A stretch of 64,000 nt of DNA from Neobittarella massiliensis (ex Bilen et al. 2018) (GCF_900289145.1 NZ_OKQO01000009.1:118278-182277), one strand, 5' to 3'; counted from the stretch's first letter, positions 25,927 through 34,698 are shown. Numbers and translations: made by a program. The notes: a model not told the origin generated them from the sequence alone.

Positions 25927-26671
25927 GCAGAAACAGATGCTTGCTGTATGGGGCAGCCCCGGCGCTGGAAAGACGGTCACGGCGGTCAAACTGGCGGCGG
26001 AGCTTGCCAAGCGGAAGAAAAATGTGGTGTTGGTGTTTACCGACCTTACCGCGCCCCCGCTTCCCGCTGTGGCGGCAGAGGGGAAGCTGCCGGAGGTGTC
26101 CGTGGGCGAACTGCTGTCCGCTCCCGGCATGACGCAGGAACAGGTGTTGAAAACCTGCGTCCCCTGTGAAAAACATCCCTATATCAGCTTTCTGGGCTAC
26201 AAGGCTGGGGAAAATGTGTTTACCTACGCAGAGTACAGCAAGGAAAAGGCGGTGGATATGCTGGTTCTCCTGCGGCATATCGCAGACTATGTGATCGTGG
26301 ACTGCACCAGCGTCCTGACCGGGAATGTGCTGGCGACGGCGGCGCTGGAGGTGGCGGACGATGTGCTGCGGGTATGCGGATGCGACCTGAAAGCGATTTC
26401 CTACTTTGCGTCTTATCTTCCGCTGATTGAGGACCGGAAATTCAAGCCGGAGCAGCACATCCGGGTGCTGTCCAATACCCGGCCCTATCAGGGCGGAATG
26501 GAATACGAAAACTCATTTGGCGGGGTGAAGTACCGGCTGCCCTATCTTCCCATCGTGGAGGAACAGGCGGCCACGCTGAAGCTGCTGGAACCGCTTGCCG
26601 GAAAAGAGGCAAAGAGCTATGAGCCGGTCATCGCTGCCATCGCCGCGGAGGTGTTCGGGGATGGCAAATAA
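25916..26671 (+). CDS. tadZ: TadZ/CpaE-like ParA-family ATPase
   Basis: 251 residues from the ATG inside the end of cpaB; the longer in-frame reading upstream is a shadow of cpaB. P-loop VWGSPGAGKT at residues 10-19, and a DYVIVDCTS motif near 126 in the Walker B position. TadZ places the pilus machine in the cell. No receiver domain, unlike many CpaE proteins. Overlaps tadA by 11 bases. Confidence 0.8.
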   Translation: MANKQKQMLAVWGSPGAGKTVTAVKLAAELAKRKKNVVLVFTDLTAPPLPAVAAEGKLPEVSVGELLSAPGMTQEQVLKTCVPCEKHPYISFLGYKAGENVFTYAEYSKEKAVDMLVLLRHIADYVIVDCTSVLTGNVLATAALEVADDVLRVCGCDLKAISYFASYLPLIEDRKFKPEQHIRVLSNTRPYQGGMEYENSFGGVKYRLPYLPIVEEQAATLKLLEPLAGKEAKSYEPVIAAIAAEVFGDGK

Positions 26672-28037
26672 CATCGGCCTTTTTTTCAACACCAGCAAAA
26701 ACACGCGCTCATTCGCGGAGGTGCTGGCACAGGTGCAGGAGTATCTTGCCAGCAAGTATTCTACCCTGATAACCGACAACCCGGAGGAACAGCGCCAGCA
26801 GATCACCGCCTACATCGCCAAGTATCTCAATGATTACAGCCTGGGTGTGGAAGGCATGGATCACGAGGCCCTGATTGACAAGCTCTATACGGAAATGGCC
26901 GAGTTCTCCTTCCTGACGCCTTACCTGTTTGCCTGCGATGTGGAGGAAATCAACATCAACTCCTGGAAGGACACCAAGATCACCTATGCGGATGGGCGTG
27001 TGGTCCCCTCCAAGGAGCGCTTCCAAAGCCCCCAGCACGCCGTGGATGTGGTCCGCAGGCTGCTTCATAAATCCGGGATGATCCTGGACAACAGCCAGCC
27101 GGGAGTGGTGGGCCATCTCTCCAATAAAATCCGTATTACGGTTCTGGGCAATCCGCTGACCGACAAGGACAAGGGCGTGGCGGCCTCCATCCGAATCGTA
27201 AACCCCAAAAAGCTGGGGCGGGATGATTTTGTCCGCTATGGAACGGCTACCGCCGAAATGCTGGATTTTCTGGCGGCGGTGCTGCGGTTCGGCCTGTCTA
27301 TTTGCGTCACCGGCTCCACCGGCAGCGGCAAGACCACGCTGATGAGTTGGATTCTCTCCACCATTCCCAATGAAAAGAGAATTTTTACTATTGAAAATGG
27401 ATGCCGGGAGTTTGATCTGGTGAAGGAGGACGCCGAAGGGAATGTCCTCAACAATGTAGTCCACACCGTCACCCGCTTTTCCGATGACCCCAAGCAGAAC
27501 TACGATCAGGAGCGGCTTTTGGAGTTTGCCCTGACCTGTGACCCGGATGTGGTGTGCGTGGGCGAGATGAAGTCGGCGGAAGCGTTTGCGGCGCAGGAGG
27601 CGGCCCGCACCGGCCACGCGGTTATTACCACTACCCACGCCAATAGCTGCAAGGCCACCTACTACCGCATGGTGACGCTGTGTACTCAGAAATACGACAT
27701 GGGCGACAAGACTTTGTATAACCTGGTGACGGAGGCGTTTCCCATTGTCCTCTTTGTGAAGAAGCTGGAGGACAACAGCCGCAGGGTGATGGAAATTACT
27801 GAATGTGAGATTTTGGAGGACGGTACACGGCAGCTTCACACCCTCTACCGCTACCATGTATCGGAAACCGCTGTCGAGGATGGCAAGGTCAAGGTGCATG
27901 GCGAGTTTCAAAAGGTGTCCCCGATCTCGGCAAGCCTGCAAAAGCGGCTGCTGGAGAATGGGATGCCGCCCCGCCTGCTGGAACAGATCGCCGGTGGGCG
28001 GATGAATATAGACGATGGGAAGGAGGAAACTGCTTGA
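26661..28037 (+). CDS. tadA: TadA/CpaF-type pilus assembly ATPase
   Basis: 458 residues from the ATG overlapping tadZ. Walker A TGSTGSGKTT near residue 217, Asp box and Walker B DPDVVCVGEMKSAEA near 294, and a His box with TGHAVITTTHA near 315: a type II/IV secretion ATPase of the CpaF group. It powers pilin polymerisation together with TadB and TadC. Full length. The stop overlaps the tadB start (TTGA). Confidence 0.93.
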   Translation: MANNIGLFFNTSKNTRSFAEVLAQVQEYLASKYSTLITDNPEEQRQQITAYIAKYLNDYSLGVEGMDHEALIDKLYTEMAEFSFLTPYLFACDVEEININSWKDTKITYADGRVVPSKERFQSPQHAVDVVRRLLHKSGMILDNSQPGVVGHLSNKIRITVLGNPLTDKDKGVAASIRIVNPKKLGRDDFVRYGTATAEMLDFLAAVLRFGLSICVTGSTGSGKTTLMSWILSTIPNEKRIFTIENGCREFDLVKEDAEGNVLNNVVHTVTRFSDDPKQNYDQERLLEFALTCDPDVVCVGEMKSAEAFAAQEAARTGHAVITTTHANSCKATYYRMVTLCTQKYDMGDKTLYNLVTEAFPIVLFVKKLEDNSRRVMEITECEILEDGTRQLHTLYRYHVSETAVEDGKVKVHGEFQKVSPISASLQKRLLENGMPPRLLEQIAGGRMNIDDGKEETA

Positions 28038-28963
28038 TTGTACTGATTCTGCTGGCCTTTGCCGGTATGCTGGCTGGTATTTTCCTGCTGCTGAATATGA
28101 CGCCCTTTGAGTTTGCAGAGGACCTGACGAAATCCTTTGCCAGCCGGGAGGCGCCGATCTCCAAGAAGATCGGGCAGCTCAACCACCCCAGAGAGGCCAA
28201 GGGCATCAAAAAGACGGTGCGGGAGGCCAAGGAAATGATGCTCCTGACCGGCAGGGGCGGCAAGTTTGCCGCCCTCTGCGCCCTCTCCCTGTTCCTGGCG
28301 GCTATGGGAGCGGTGATCTGCATTGTGATTCAAAACTATCTCATGCTTCCGGTGCTGGCGGCTGGCATGGGGCTGATCCCGTTCTGGTATGTCCTGTTCA
28401 CCTCCCACAGCTACAAAAAGCTGATGAACAATGAGATTGAAACCGGGCTGTCCATCATCACCAGCTCCTATCTGCGCAGCGAGAGTATCATCACCGCCGT
28501 AGAGGAAAACATCCACTACCTGAACCCGCCCGTGGCCGATGTGTTCCGGGGCTTTTTGGCCGAAACCGGCATGATAAGCGCCGATGTGAAGCAGGCCCTC
28601 TCCAACATGAAACCCAAGCTGGACAACTACATTTTTCGGGAATGGGTGGACGCCGCTATCGCCTGTCAGGATGATAAGAGCCTGAAAAGCACGCTTACCC
28701 CCATTATCGGCAAGCTGTCCGATATGCGGATCGTGGCGGCGGAACTGGACTACCTGATGTATGAGCCGTTCAAGGAGTTCATCACAATGGCCTTCCTGCT
28801 GGTGGGCAACATCCCTTTGCTCTACTTCCTGAACAAAGACTGGTACGATGTGCTGGTGAACACCGGCTTCGGCAAGGGCATCCTGGCGGTCTGCCTGCTG
28901 GTGCTGCTCATTTCCTTCGCGGCGGTTATCCGGCTGACAAAGCCGGTGGAGTACAAAAGGTAA
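28034..28963 (+). CDS. tadB: TadB-like inner-membrane platform protein
   Basis: 309 residues, TTG start coupled to tadA. Hydrophobic segments near 3-20, 82-105, 110-125 and two at the C-terminus flank a cytoplasmic helical domain (type II secretion F-like). Pairs with TadC to form the platform for the pilus. Followed by a 130 base gap with inverted repeats and an inserted gene rather than directly by tadC. Confidence 0.85.
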   Translation: MIVLILLAFAGMLAGIFLLLNMTPFEFAEDLTKSFASREAPISKKIGQLNHPREAKGIKKTVREAKEMMLLTGRGGKFAALCALSLFLAAMGAVICIVIQNYLMLPVLAAGMGLIPFWYVLFTSHSYKKLMNNEIETGLSIITSSYLRSESIITAVEENIHYLNPPVADVFRGFLAETGMISADVKQALSNMKPKLDNYIFREWVDAAIACQDDKSLKSTLTPIIGKLSDMRIVAAELDYLMYEPFKEFITMAFLLVGNIPLLYFLNKDWYDVLVNTGFGKGILAVCLLVLLISFAAVIRLTKPVEYKR

Positions 28964-28983
28964 ATGGAACTATCTACTCTAAA

Positions 28984-29040
28984 ATCAGGTGAGATATTTC
29001 CACTATTTTGAGTTTGTGGAAATGAAGGAGCCTGATATTT
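28984..29040. repeat. Composite inverted repeat after tadB
   Basis: TTTCCAC (28997-29003) and GTGGAAA (29016-29022) are perfectly inverted. Outside them ATCAGG at 28984 and CCTGAT at about 29031 are also inverted, and ATATTTCCA is directly repeated. It looks like a small recombination or regulatory site marking where an extra gene entered the tad operon. Confidence 0.5.
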
Positions 29041-29094
29041 CCAATTCAAAGCAGATGAAACCATTTTGCGCACCTTCCCGGTGGGCGTTTTTCG

Positions 29095-29556
29095 TTGGAG
29101 GTGAGAATCGCGGAGATCATTCCAATCAGCTTGCGGGAGGCAAACCGCTTTATTGAAAAGCACCACCGCCACAGCGGGCGGGCGCAGGGTTGTAAATTCT
29201 GCGTGGCGCTCTCCGATGGGCAGGGGGTGATTCATGGCGTTGCTGTCGTGGGGCGGCCGATCTCCCGGTATCTGGACGATGGACGGACCGCCGAGGTGAC
29301 ACGGCTCTGCACGGACGGCACTTTCAATGGGTGCAGCTTCCTCTATGGCTGCTGCGCCCGAATCGCCAGAGAGATGGGATTTCGGAAGATCATCACCTAC
29401 ACGCTGGCGGAGGAAGGTGGGGCCAGCCTACGGGCCTCCGGTTGGTCATGTGCGCCGGGATTCCGGGGCGGCGGGAGCTGGAATGTTCCGGGCCGTCCCC
29501 GGACAGAGAGCCGGAATACCGGCCCAAAACGAATGTATTACAAGGAATTGAGGTGA
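29095..29556 (+). CDS. XF1762-family (GNAT-like) protein
   Basis: About 152 residues. Start uncertain: TTG 29095 or GTG 29101, the latter giving MRIAEIIPIS, typical of the family. Conserved blocks include REANRFIEKHHRHSGR near 12-27, GVAVVGRPISRYLDDG near 50-65 and EVTRLCTDGTFNGCS near 68-82, and a C-terminal MYYKEL. The family has an acetyltransferase-like fold and no known function; members are common on ICEs and phages. It interrupts the tad gene order between tadB and tadC. Confidence 0.8.
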   Translation: MEVRIAEIIPISLREANRFIEKHHRHSGRAQGCKFCVALSDGQGVIHGVAVVGRPISRYLDDGRTAEVTRLCTDGTFNGCSFLYGCCARIAREMGFRKIITYTLAEEGGASLRASGWSCAPGFRGGGSWNVPGRPRTESRNTGPKRMYYKELR

Positions 29557-29562
29557 AACAGG

Positions 29563-30435
29563 TTGTATTTGATCTTACTATGCTTCGGAACGCTCTTTGG
29601 CCTGGGAGCGTTCTTTTTACTGGCCGGACTTCTCCGGCTGCCCACTTCCGCCAGCACAAAGGCCGTACTAACCGTCACGAACCGGGGAAAGGCGAAAAAG
29701 AACAGCATGAACGCTATCCTGTTCGACATGGCGGCAAAGGCGGCGCCTCTGGTTCGGCTGGACGCCTATAAACGGCGCAAGCTGGAAGCCCAGCTTAAAT
29801 CCGCCGAAATTCAAATGTCCCCGGAAACCTATGTGGCGGCGGCCTGGGTCAAGGGCGGGCTGATCGGGCTGCTGGTGATCCCTACCCTGCTGATTTTTCC
29901 TATCCTGGCGCCGGTGATCCTTTTTCTGGCGGTGGCTGTTTTTTTCAAAGAACAGAAACGGGCGGATGAGATTGTCCAGCAGCGGCGGGAAGAAATTGAA
30001 ACGGAACTGCCCCGTTTTGTCAATACCGTGGAGCAGGAGCTTCGTTCCTCCCGTGATGTGCTGAATATCCTGAAAGCCTATCAGCACAACGCCGGTCACG
30101 CCATGAAGCGGGAGCTGGAGATCACGATTGCGGATATGGCCTCCGGCAACGAGGAAAACGCCCTGACACGCTGGGAGAGCCGGATTGGAAGCACCATGCT
30201 CTCCGATGTGGTGCGCGGGCTGATCTCCGTCAAGCGAGGCGATAACGGCATTATGTACTTTCAAATGCTCTCCATGACCTTCAAACAGCTTGAACTCCAA
30301 AAGCTGAAACTGGAGGCCATGAAGCAGCCGGGGAAAATGAGGAAGTATTCCTTCATGCTTCTGGGCTGTTTCCTGCTGATGTATCTGGGTGTTCTGGGCT
30401 ATGTGGTCTTGGAAGCCTTTGGAGATTTGTTCTGA
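29563..30435 (+). CDS. tadC: TadC-like inner-membrane platform protein
   Basis: 290 residues from a TTG start. N-terminal span (about 3-25), a pair of hydrophobic segments near 105-130, helical cytoplasmic domain (IETELPRFVNTVEQEL near 145) and a final span (about 262-285). Pattern of type II secretion F/TadC proteins. Works with TadB. The stop overlaps the following reading frame closely. Confidence 0.85.
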   Translation: MYLILLCFGTLFGLGAFFLLAGLLRLPTSASTKAVLTVTNRGKAKKNSMNAILFDMAAKAAPLVRLDAYKRRKLEAQLKSAEIQMSPETYVAAAWVKGGLIGLLVIPTLLIFPILAPVILFLAVAVFFKEQKRADEIVQQRREEIETELPRFVNTVEQELRSSRDVLNILKAYQHNAGHAMKRELEITIADMASGNEENALTRWESRIGSTMLSDVVRGLISVKRGDNGIMYFQMLSMTFKQLELQKLKLEAMKQPGKMRKYSFMLLGCFLLMYLGVLGYVVLEAFGDLF

Positions 30436-30452
30436 TGAAGGGAGGTGGCTGT

Positions 30453-30848
30453 TTGAGGCGGCTGCTGAAAGAAAAACGCGGGGAAGGCTTTGTGGATGTA
30501 TGCGTCCTTGTCCTGTCCGTTGCTCTCGTTCTGGCGCTGGTGGTCCGCATCGCCCCGGTGTTTGTGGCGAAACAAAACCTGGATGTGTTTGCGGATGAGC
30601 TGGTGCGGACAGCGGAGATCAATGGGTGGGTCGGTTCCGTCACCAGCTCAAAAGCGGCGGCTCTCCGGGAGGAAACCGGACTTGACCCGGATATTTCATG
30701 GAGCGACACCGGGAAAATCCAACTCGGTAACGAGGTGACGGTGACGCTCACCACCACCGTCAATCTCGGCCTGTTCGGAGAATTTGCGTCCTTTCCTGTC
30801 ACACTCACCGCAAGGGCCACAGGAGTCTCGGAGGTGTACTGGAAATGA
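30453..30848 (+). CDS. DUF4320/TadE-like pseudopilin
   Basis: 131 residues from the TTG with GGGAGGTGG 5 bases upstream; an ATG six codons earlier overlaps that ribosome binding site. Short basic start (LLKEKRGEG) followed by one hydrophobic span with the glutamate-containing GEGFVDVCV lead-in, then a small beta-rich extracellular domain. This is the layout of TadE-like minor pilins and DUF4320 proteins. Overlaps the next gene (ATGA). Confidence 0.7.
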   Translation: MRRLLKEKRGEGFVDVCVLVLSVALVLALVVRIAPVFVAKQNLDVFADELVRTAEINGWVGSVTSSKAAALREETGLDPDISWSDTGKIQLGNEVTVTLTTTVNLGLFGEFASFPVTLTARATGVSEVYWK

Positions 30849-31390
30849 ACAGGCTGAAAACAGTTTTGAAAGACAGGTCCGGGCAGGGCACGCCCATGAT
30901 TCTGGCGGTGGTGGTCTGCTGCATGATCTTAGCCTGCGTGGTGTTTGAATATATGCGGCTGATGATCGTGGCGCAGGGCGTCCGGGATTCCGTTCAATCC
31001 GCTATCGTAGCGGTGGCAACGGAGAATTGGGATGAAGCCTACCCCGGCCTGCGGGAAGGGTATTCGGGCGGCTACCAGCTTTCCGGTTCGTCCTGGACGC
31101 AGAATGTGACCACCGGGAATGTATATGACCGGCTGCAACAGGTGTTGGGCCTGGTGTACGAGGATGGGCGGTATCTGAAATACGCGGGGCCGGATTTGGA
31201 ATACCGCTTTTATGATCTGCACATGGAACTGGAAAATGCCCCGCTTGCCCCCTCCGCGCCGGAGGGGATTACGCAGCTCAATGTGACGGGAACGGTCACG
31301 GTGGAGGTGCCCCTTTCCTTTGGGTTCGGCCATCTGCCGCCCATGCAGATCACCATGAAGCTGAACGCCAAATATGTTCCCCGGTTTTAG
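30845..31390 (+). CDS. TadE/TadG-like pseudopilin
   Basis: 181 residues. Basic start, then DRSGQGTPMILAV leading into one hydrophobic span (about 15-40) with a glutamate shortly after (FEYMRL), then a soluble domain. Resembles TadE/TadG minor pilins. Last gene before a 153 base gap, so probably the end of the first tad transcript. Confidence 0.7.
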   Translation: MNRLKTVLKDRSGQGTPMILAVVVCCMILACVVFEYMRLMIVAQGVRDSVQSAIVAVATENWDEAYPGLREGYSGGYQLSGSSWTQNVTTGNVYDRLQQVLGLVYEDGRYLKYAGPDLEYRFYDLHMELENAPLAPSAPEGITQLNVTGTVTVEVPLSFGFGHLPPMQITMKLNAKYVPRF

Positions 31391-31440
31391 ATTTTGTCTA
31401 TTTCTGCCTGACGGTTTTCCATAGCGCAAAAAAATGTTTG

Positions 31441-31501
31441 TGTGTTCTTCCACCTGGACGCCATTGTTGTGCAAATGGTATAATGAGGGTGGAGGAACAC
31501 A
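31441..31501. promoter_or_regulatory. Promoter inside a 14 bp inverted repeat
   Basis: TGTGTTCTTCCACC (31441-31454) and GGTGGAGGAACACA (31488-31501) are inverted with one mismatch. The 33 bases between contain TATAAT (31479-31484) with TGGACG 18 bases upstream. A second TATAAT is at 31514-31519. It could be an operator, an mRNA hairpin or a small invertible promoter. The rest of the 31391-31543 gap shows nothing else. Confidence 0.55.
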
Positions 31502-31543
31502 TTGATCTTTTGATATAATTTCACCTTAAAAGGAGGATTCCAG

Positions 31544-32089
31544 ATGAACGCAAAAAATAAAAAGCTGCTTGCTATCGTCGGTGTGGCGGCGGTGCTGCTG
31601 ATCGTGATCGGTGTTTCTGTGTCCATGCTCGGCAAAAGCAGTCAGCCGTCCGGGACGGACCCGGCCGCTGCCCCCACGGATGTTACAACGGAGGATGTGA
31701 GCCAGCCCCCGGAGGAAGAAACTACGACGCCCACAGTGGAGGTCCCCGATGTTTCCGCACCGGAAAACACCCCCACGCAGGAACAGGCTGATCCCGTCCT
31801 GGATGTAGAGCAGGAGGATCAGGTGGATGTTGATTTGACCGACAGTGAGAAAAAGCCGGAAAGCACTCCGCCGCCTGCCCCGTCCCCGGAGGAACAGCAG
31901 GCGGCCAGCGAGAACAATGAGCCGATTGTTTCCGATCCCGCCGCCAATCAGCCCCAAAACGGCGATACGCAGAACGGCTCCATCTACATTGAGGGCTTTG
32001 GCTGGATTCCCGATGAAGGAGGTGGAACCATTCAGGAGGAAATTCATTCAGATGGAGATATAAATAAACAAGTCGGCATCATGGGATGA
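31544..32089 (+). CDS. DUF6550-like membrane-anchored protein
   Basis: 181 residues, AAAAGGAGG before the ATG. Short basic start, one hydrophobic span (about 8-29), then a long Pro/Glu/Thr/Asp-rich, disordered extracellular stalk and a conserved C-terminal patch with GFGWIPDEGGG. This matches proteins annotated DUF6550 near ICE pilus clusters. Perhaps a cell-wall spacer or pilus anchor; that is inference. Own promoter, followed by a strong terminator. Confidence 0.65.
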   Translation: MNAKNKKLLAIVGVAAVLLIVIGVSVSMLGKSSQPSGTDPAAAPTDVTTEDVSQPPEEETTTPTVEVPDVSAPENTPTQEQADPVLDVEQEDQVDVDLTDSEKKPESTPPPAPSPEEQQAASENNEPIVSDPAANQPQNGDTQNGSIYIEGFGWIPDEGGGTIQEEIHSDGDINKQVGIMG

Positions 32090-32101
32090 CCTTTGGCACA
32101 G

Positions 32102-32130
32102 GAGTACGGCATTTCTGCCGTACTCTTTTT
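32102..32130 (+). terminator. Rho-independent terminator
   Basis: Perfect 10 bp stem GAGTACGGCA / TGCCGTACTC with TTTC loop and five T, 12 bases after the DUF6550-like stop. Confidence 0.95.
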
Positions 32131-32169
32131 ATGCTCTTTTTCAAAAATCAGCAGACTGGAGGTGCGCTT

Positions 32170-33870
32170 TTGAAACGGATTTTTGCCTTCTTTTTAAGCC
32201 TTTTGCTTATCCTGGGCATTTGCCCTATGAGCGCCCTGGCCGATACCGGAGGCAGCGGGAATGTGGACGGCGGTGGCGGCAGTATGGGACAGGGGACCTC
32301 GCAGAACTCATGGAATCCGGGCATGGATGGTGTCAGGATTACCGTTGTGGACGCAGAATCCGGCCAGCCGGTTTCTACTCCCTTTGACCTGACGAACAAA
32401 AATCCTACAATTAAAATCCATTTTGGAAAGGTCAGTAAAATACAATACACCAACGGTTCAGGCATTTCTCCAAATACTACCCCTTATACCTGTAAAAAGC
32501 CAGATGTAGCTATGCCCCGCATTATCAGCACCGGAAGTACCAAGGCGAGTATTGAGGCCATCAAGAAATATTTTTGTTCTGAGTATGCGGTTGAACTGGT
32601 GGCGCAGCAGACCGGCATCAACTATGATGAACTGATTGGCGGCGAGTACAAGTTGCTTTTGGAACCAATCGCCTACTTCAAGCACAACGGGATCATGTAC
32701 GCCATGACCGCCCATGAAGCGGCCCTCTACGACAACCAGACGGGCGGCGCCCTGCGCAGGACCATGACGAGCCTGACCCATAAAAATCTCCCGTTGGCGA
32801 TGTATCTTGAATATTCGGATTTGGGCTTTGCGGCCTATTCCGGCCCCACGAACAAGACCTGTTCCAATGATACCATCATCGCCTACCTGGGCATAGGCAT
32901 TGTCCGGTTTGAGGAACAGCCCCCGGAGCAGCCGGAACCCACCGATTACGACTACGAATACCGGGTAGACACCGATGTGATAACGCCGGTGACGCTCTAT
33001 GCCGGTTCTGAGATCAACCCGGATGGCCCCGCCACTGTGACCTTTACCATCAAGGGCAGCACCTACCGCATGAGCAATATCGTCATCCCGGAGGGGGACA
33101 GTCAGCTTGCGTGGGTGAAGTGGCATACCCCGTCCGAACCGCAGGATATTACTATTACGGTACGCACAAACCGGGGGACTCTGAGCCAGACTACCATCAA
33201 GGCAAAAGTGGTTGATCTTTCCGGCAACGACCCGCCGGACCCGAAGGCCACCGACACCGCAGGAAGCTGGCGGCCCAGCAGCGTCCCCAGCCGGGAGGAA
33301 AAGTCCTACGCCGCATGGAGCGTGTGGTGGGCACAGTGGCACCCGTATTGGGTGTGGCACAGCACCGGCGATGATGATGGATATTGGGTGGATGAGGGCT
33401 GGTATGATTTCTTCCGGGACAACTATTCCGCCTCCATGACCGCCACCGCGAGGATTGAACCGGATGAGAAGGTGCCCACGGCGGCCGGGAACACCATGAA
33501 ATCCGGCTACGGTGTGAGCAACACCGTCACCGCCACGGTCAGCACATCGGCGCCCATGTCCCACTACACCTACGGCCAGACGGCGGTTTCCTATTTTCCC
33601 GAATTTCACTATACGACCTACTGGCGCCTGCTGGACCGGCTCTCCAGCGGAAAAACAGCCCGGTTCCAGTTTGCCGAAAATATTTACAGCACCTACAAGC
33701 AGCGGGTCCATTTTTCGCCGGTGTGGTTCCCCGATGGGAGCTATACGGTCAATACCCATGTGATGGATATTTGGACCCCGGCAGGGATGCTCTGCGCCAA
33801 TCTCACCGATTCCGTGACGATTAGCGGTTCCCTTTACGATGACTGGCATATCGCGCCGGGGAACCCATGA
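32170..33870 (+). CDS. Large secreted protein, candidate pilus-associated adhesin
   Basis: 566 residues from TTG (CTGGAGGTG upstream). Clear signal peptide (KRIFAFFLSLLLILG, cut after SALA near residue 24). A Gly/Ser-rich linker, then a central domain with few recognisable features, and near 380-410 a remarkable Trp/Tyr-rich patch (WSVWWAQWHPYWVWH). No LPXTG motif and no C-terminal membrane span. No family recognised. Its place just after the tad genes suggests it is exported with, or decorates, the pilus. Confidence 0.75.
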   Translation: MKRIFAFFLSLLLILGICPMSALADTGGSGNVDGGGGSMGQGTSQNSWNPGMDGVRITVVDAESGQPVSTPFDLTNKNPTIKIHFGKVSKIQYTNGSGISPNTTPYTCKKPDVAMPRIISTGSTKASIEAIKKYFCSEYAVELVAQQTGINYDELIGGEYKLLLEPIAYFKHNGIMYAMTAHEAALYDNQTGGALRRTMTSLTHKNLPLAMYLEYSDLGFAAYSGPTNKTCSNDTIIAYLGIGIVRFEEQPPEQPEPTDYDYEYRVDTDVITPVTLYAGSEINPDGPATVTFTIKGSTYRMSNIVIPEGDSQLAWVKWHTPSEPQDITITVRTNRGTLSQTTIKAKVVDLSGNDPPDPKATDTAGSWRPSSVPSREEKSYAAWSVWWAQWHPYWVWHSTGDDDGYWVDEGWYDFFRDNYSASMTATARIEPDEKVPTAAGNTMKSGYGVSNTVTATVSTSAPMSHYTYGQTAVSYFPEFHYTTYWRLLDRLSSGKTARFQFAENIYSTYKQRVHFSPVWFPDGSYTVNTHVMDIWTPAGMLCANLTDSVTISGSLYDDWHIAPGNP

Positions 33871-33887
33871 TGAGAAAGGAAAATACA

Positions 33888-34298
33888 ATGAACAGCAATA
33901 GAGAAATCAGGGTAATGATATTTGAGCCGGGAAAGGAACCCTATACCGCTGTGCTGGAGGATTCCCTGGAACACCGGCAGGCCCTTGTCGGCGGCGAGAT
34001 CGAATGTATCTCCCTGCCCCATGAAACCGTCCTGTGCTGTAACGCCGCTGGCAAATGGATGGGCCTGCCCGCCAACCGCCAGTTCGGGAATGACACGATC
34101 CACGGGACATTCTTTCTCTATGGCGACACCCCGGAGGGGGACGGCGTATCGCTGACCGAGAACCAGATCGCCTATTTCCGGCATTACTTTACGGGGCCGC
34201 AGCCCTCCGCCGTGACCTTTGAGGTACAATCAGCGAAAGATATGGAGGAATTTCTGCGGCTGATGTTCGGGGATCGGAAAGGTGGTGGTTCAAAATGA
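33888..34298 (+). CDS. DUF3846-like protein
   Basis: 136 residues from the ATG with AAAGGA upstream, rather than the tandem ATGs at 33867 that overlap the previous stop. The opening (IRVMIFEPGKEPYTAVLED) is typical of DUF3846, a common unknown in ICEs and phages. Soluble. Overlaps the next gene by 4 bases. Confidence 0.72.
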   Translation: MNSNREIRVMIFEPGKEPYTAVLEDSLEHRQALVGGEIECISLPHETVLCCNAAGKWMGLPANRQFGNDTIHGTFFLYGDTPEGDGVSLTENQIAYFRHYFTGPQPSAVTFEVQSAKDMEEFLRLMFGDRKGGGSK

Positions 34299-34669
34299 GC
34301 AAGATGTTTTCTGTTGTGACCCTGGCCTCGGACTCCGGCCTGCTGGAAGAATACTACGCTCCCGGAAGCCCGGACTGTGCGGAGGATCTTTTGGAGGACG
34401 AAATCATCCGGGATGATTTGAGGAGCCTGCCGAAAAGCGACCGGGTTTATGCGGAGGTTGGCACCTACCTCTACGGGGAGGGTGAAACAGAACGGGCCAG
34501 CGAAGAAGAACTGGCCTATTTCAGCAAGAACTTTGAAGAACTGTATGCCTCTGTGCAAGTGGACTGGATCGGCGGACACAGCTTTGGATTTTCGGTTGAG
34601 GATGTGTTGCCAGACTATACCGATGAGCTGGAACCAGAACTGGAGGACGAGGATGATTTGGAACTATAA
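34295..34669 (+). CDS. Acidic ICE protein of unknown function
   Basis: 124 residues, ATGA overlap with the preceding gene. Very acidic throughout and ending ELEDEDDLEL, another member of the recurring tail group. No family recognised. Confidence 0.7.
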   Translation: MSKMFSVVTLASDSGLLEEYYAPGSPDCAEDLLEDEIIRDDLRSLPKSDRVYAEVGTYLYGEGETERASEEELAYFSKNFEELYASVQVDWIGGHSFGFSVEDVLPDYTDELEPELEDEDDLEL

Positions 34670-34698
34670 GCTGCGGCAAAGAAAGCGAGGTTGATAGG

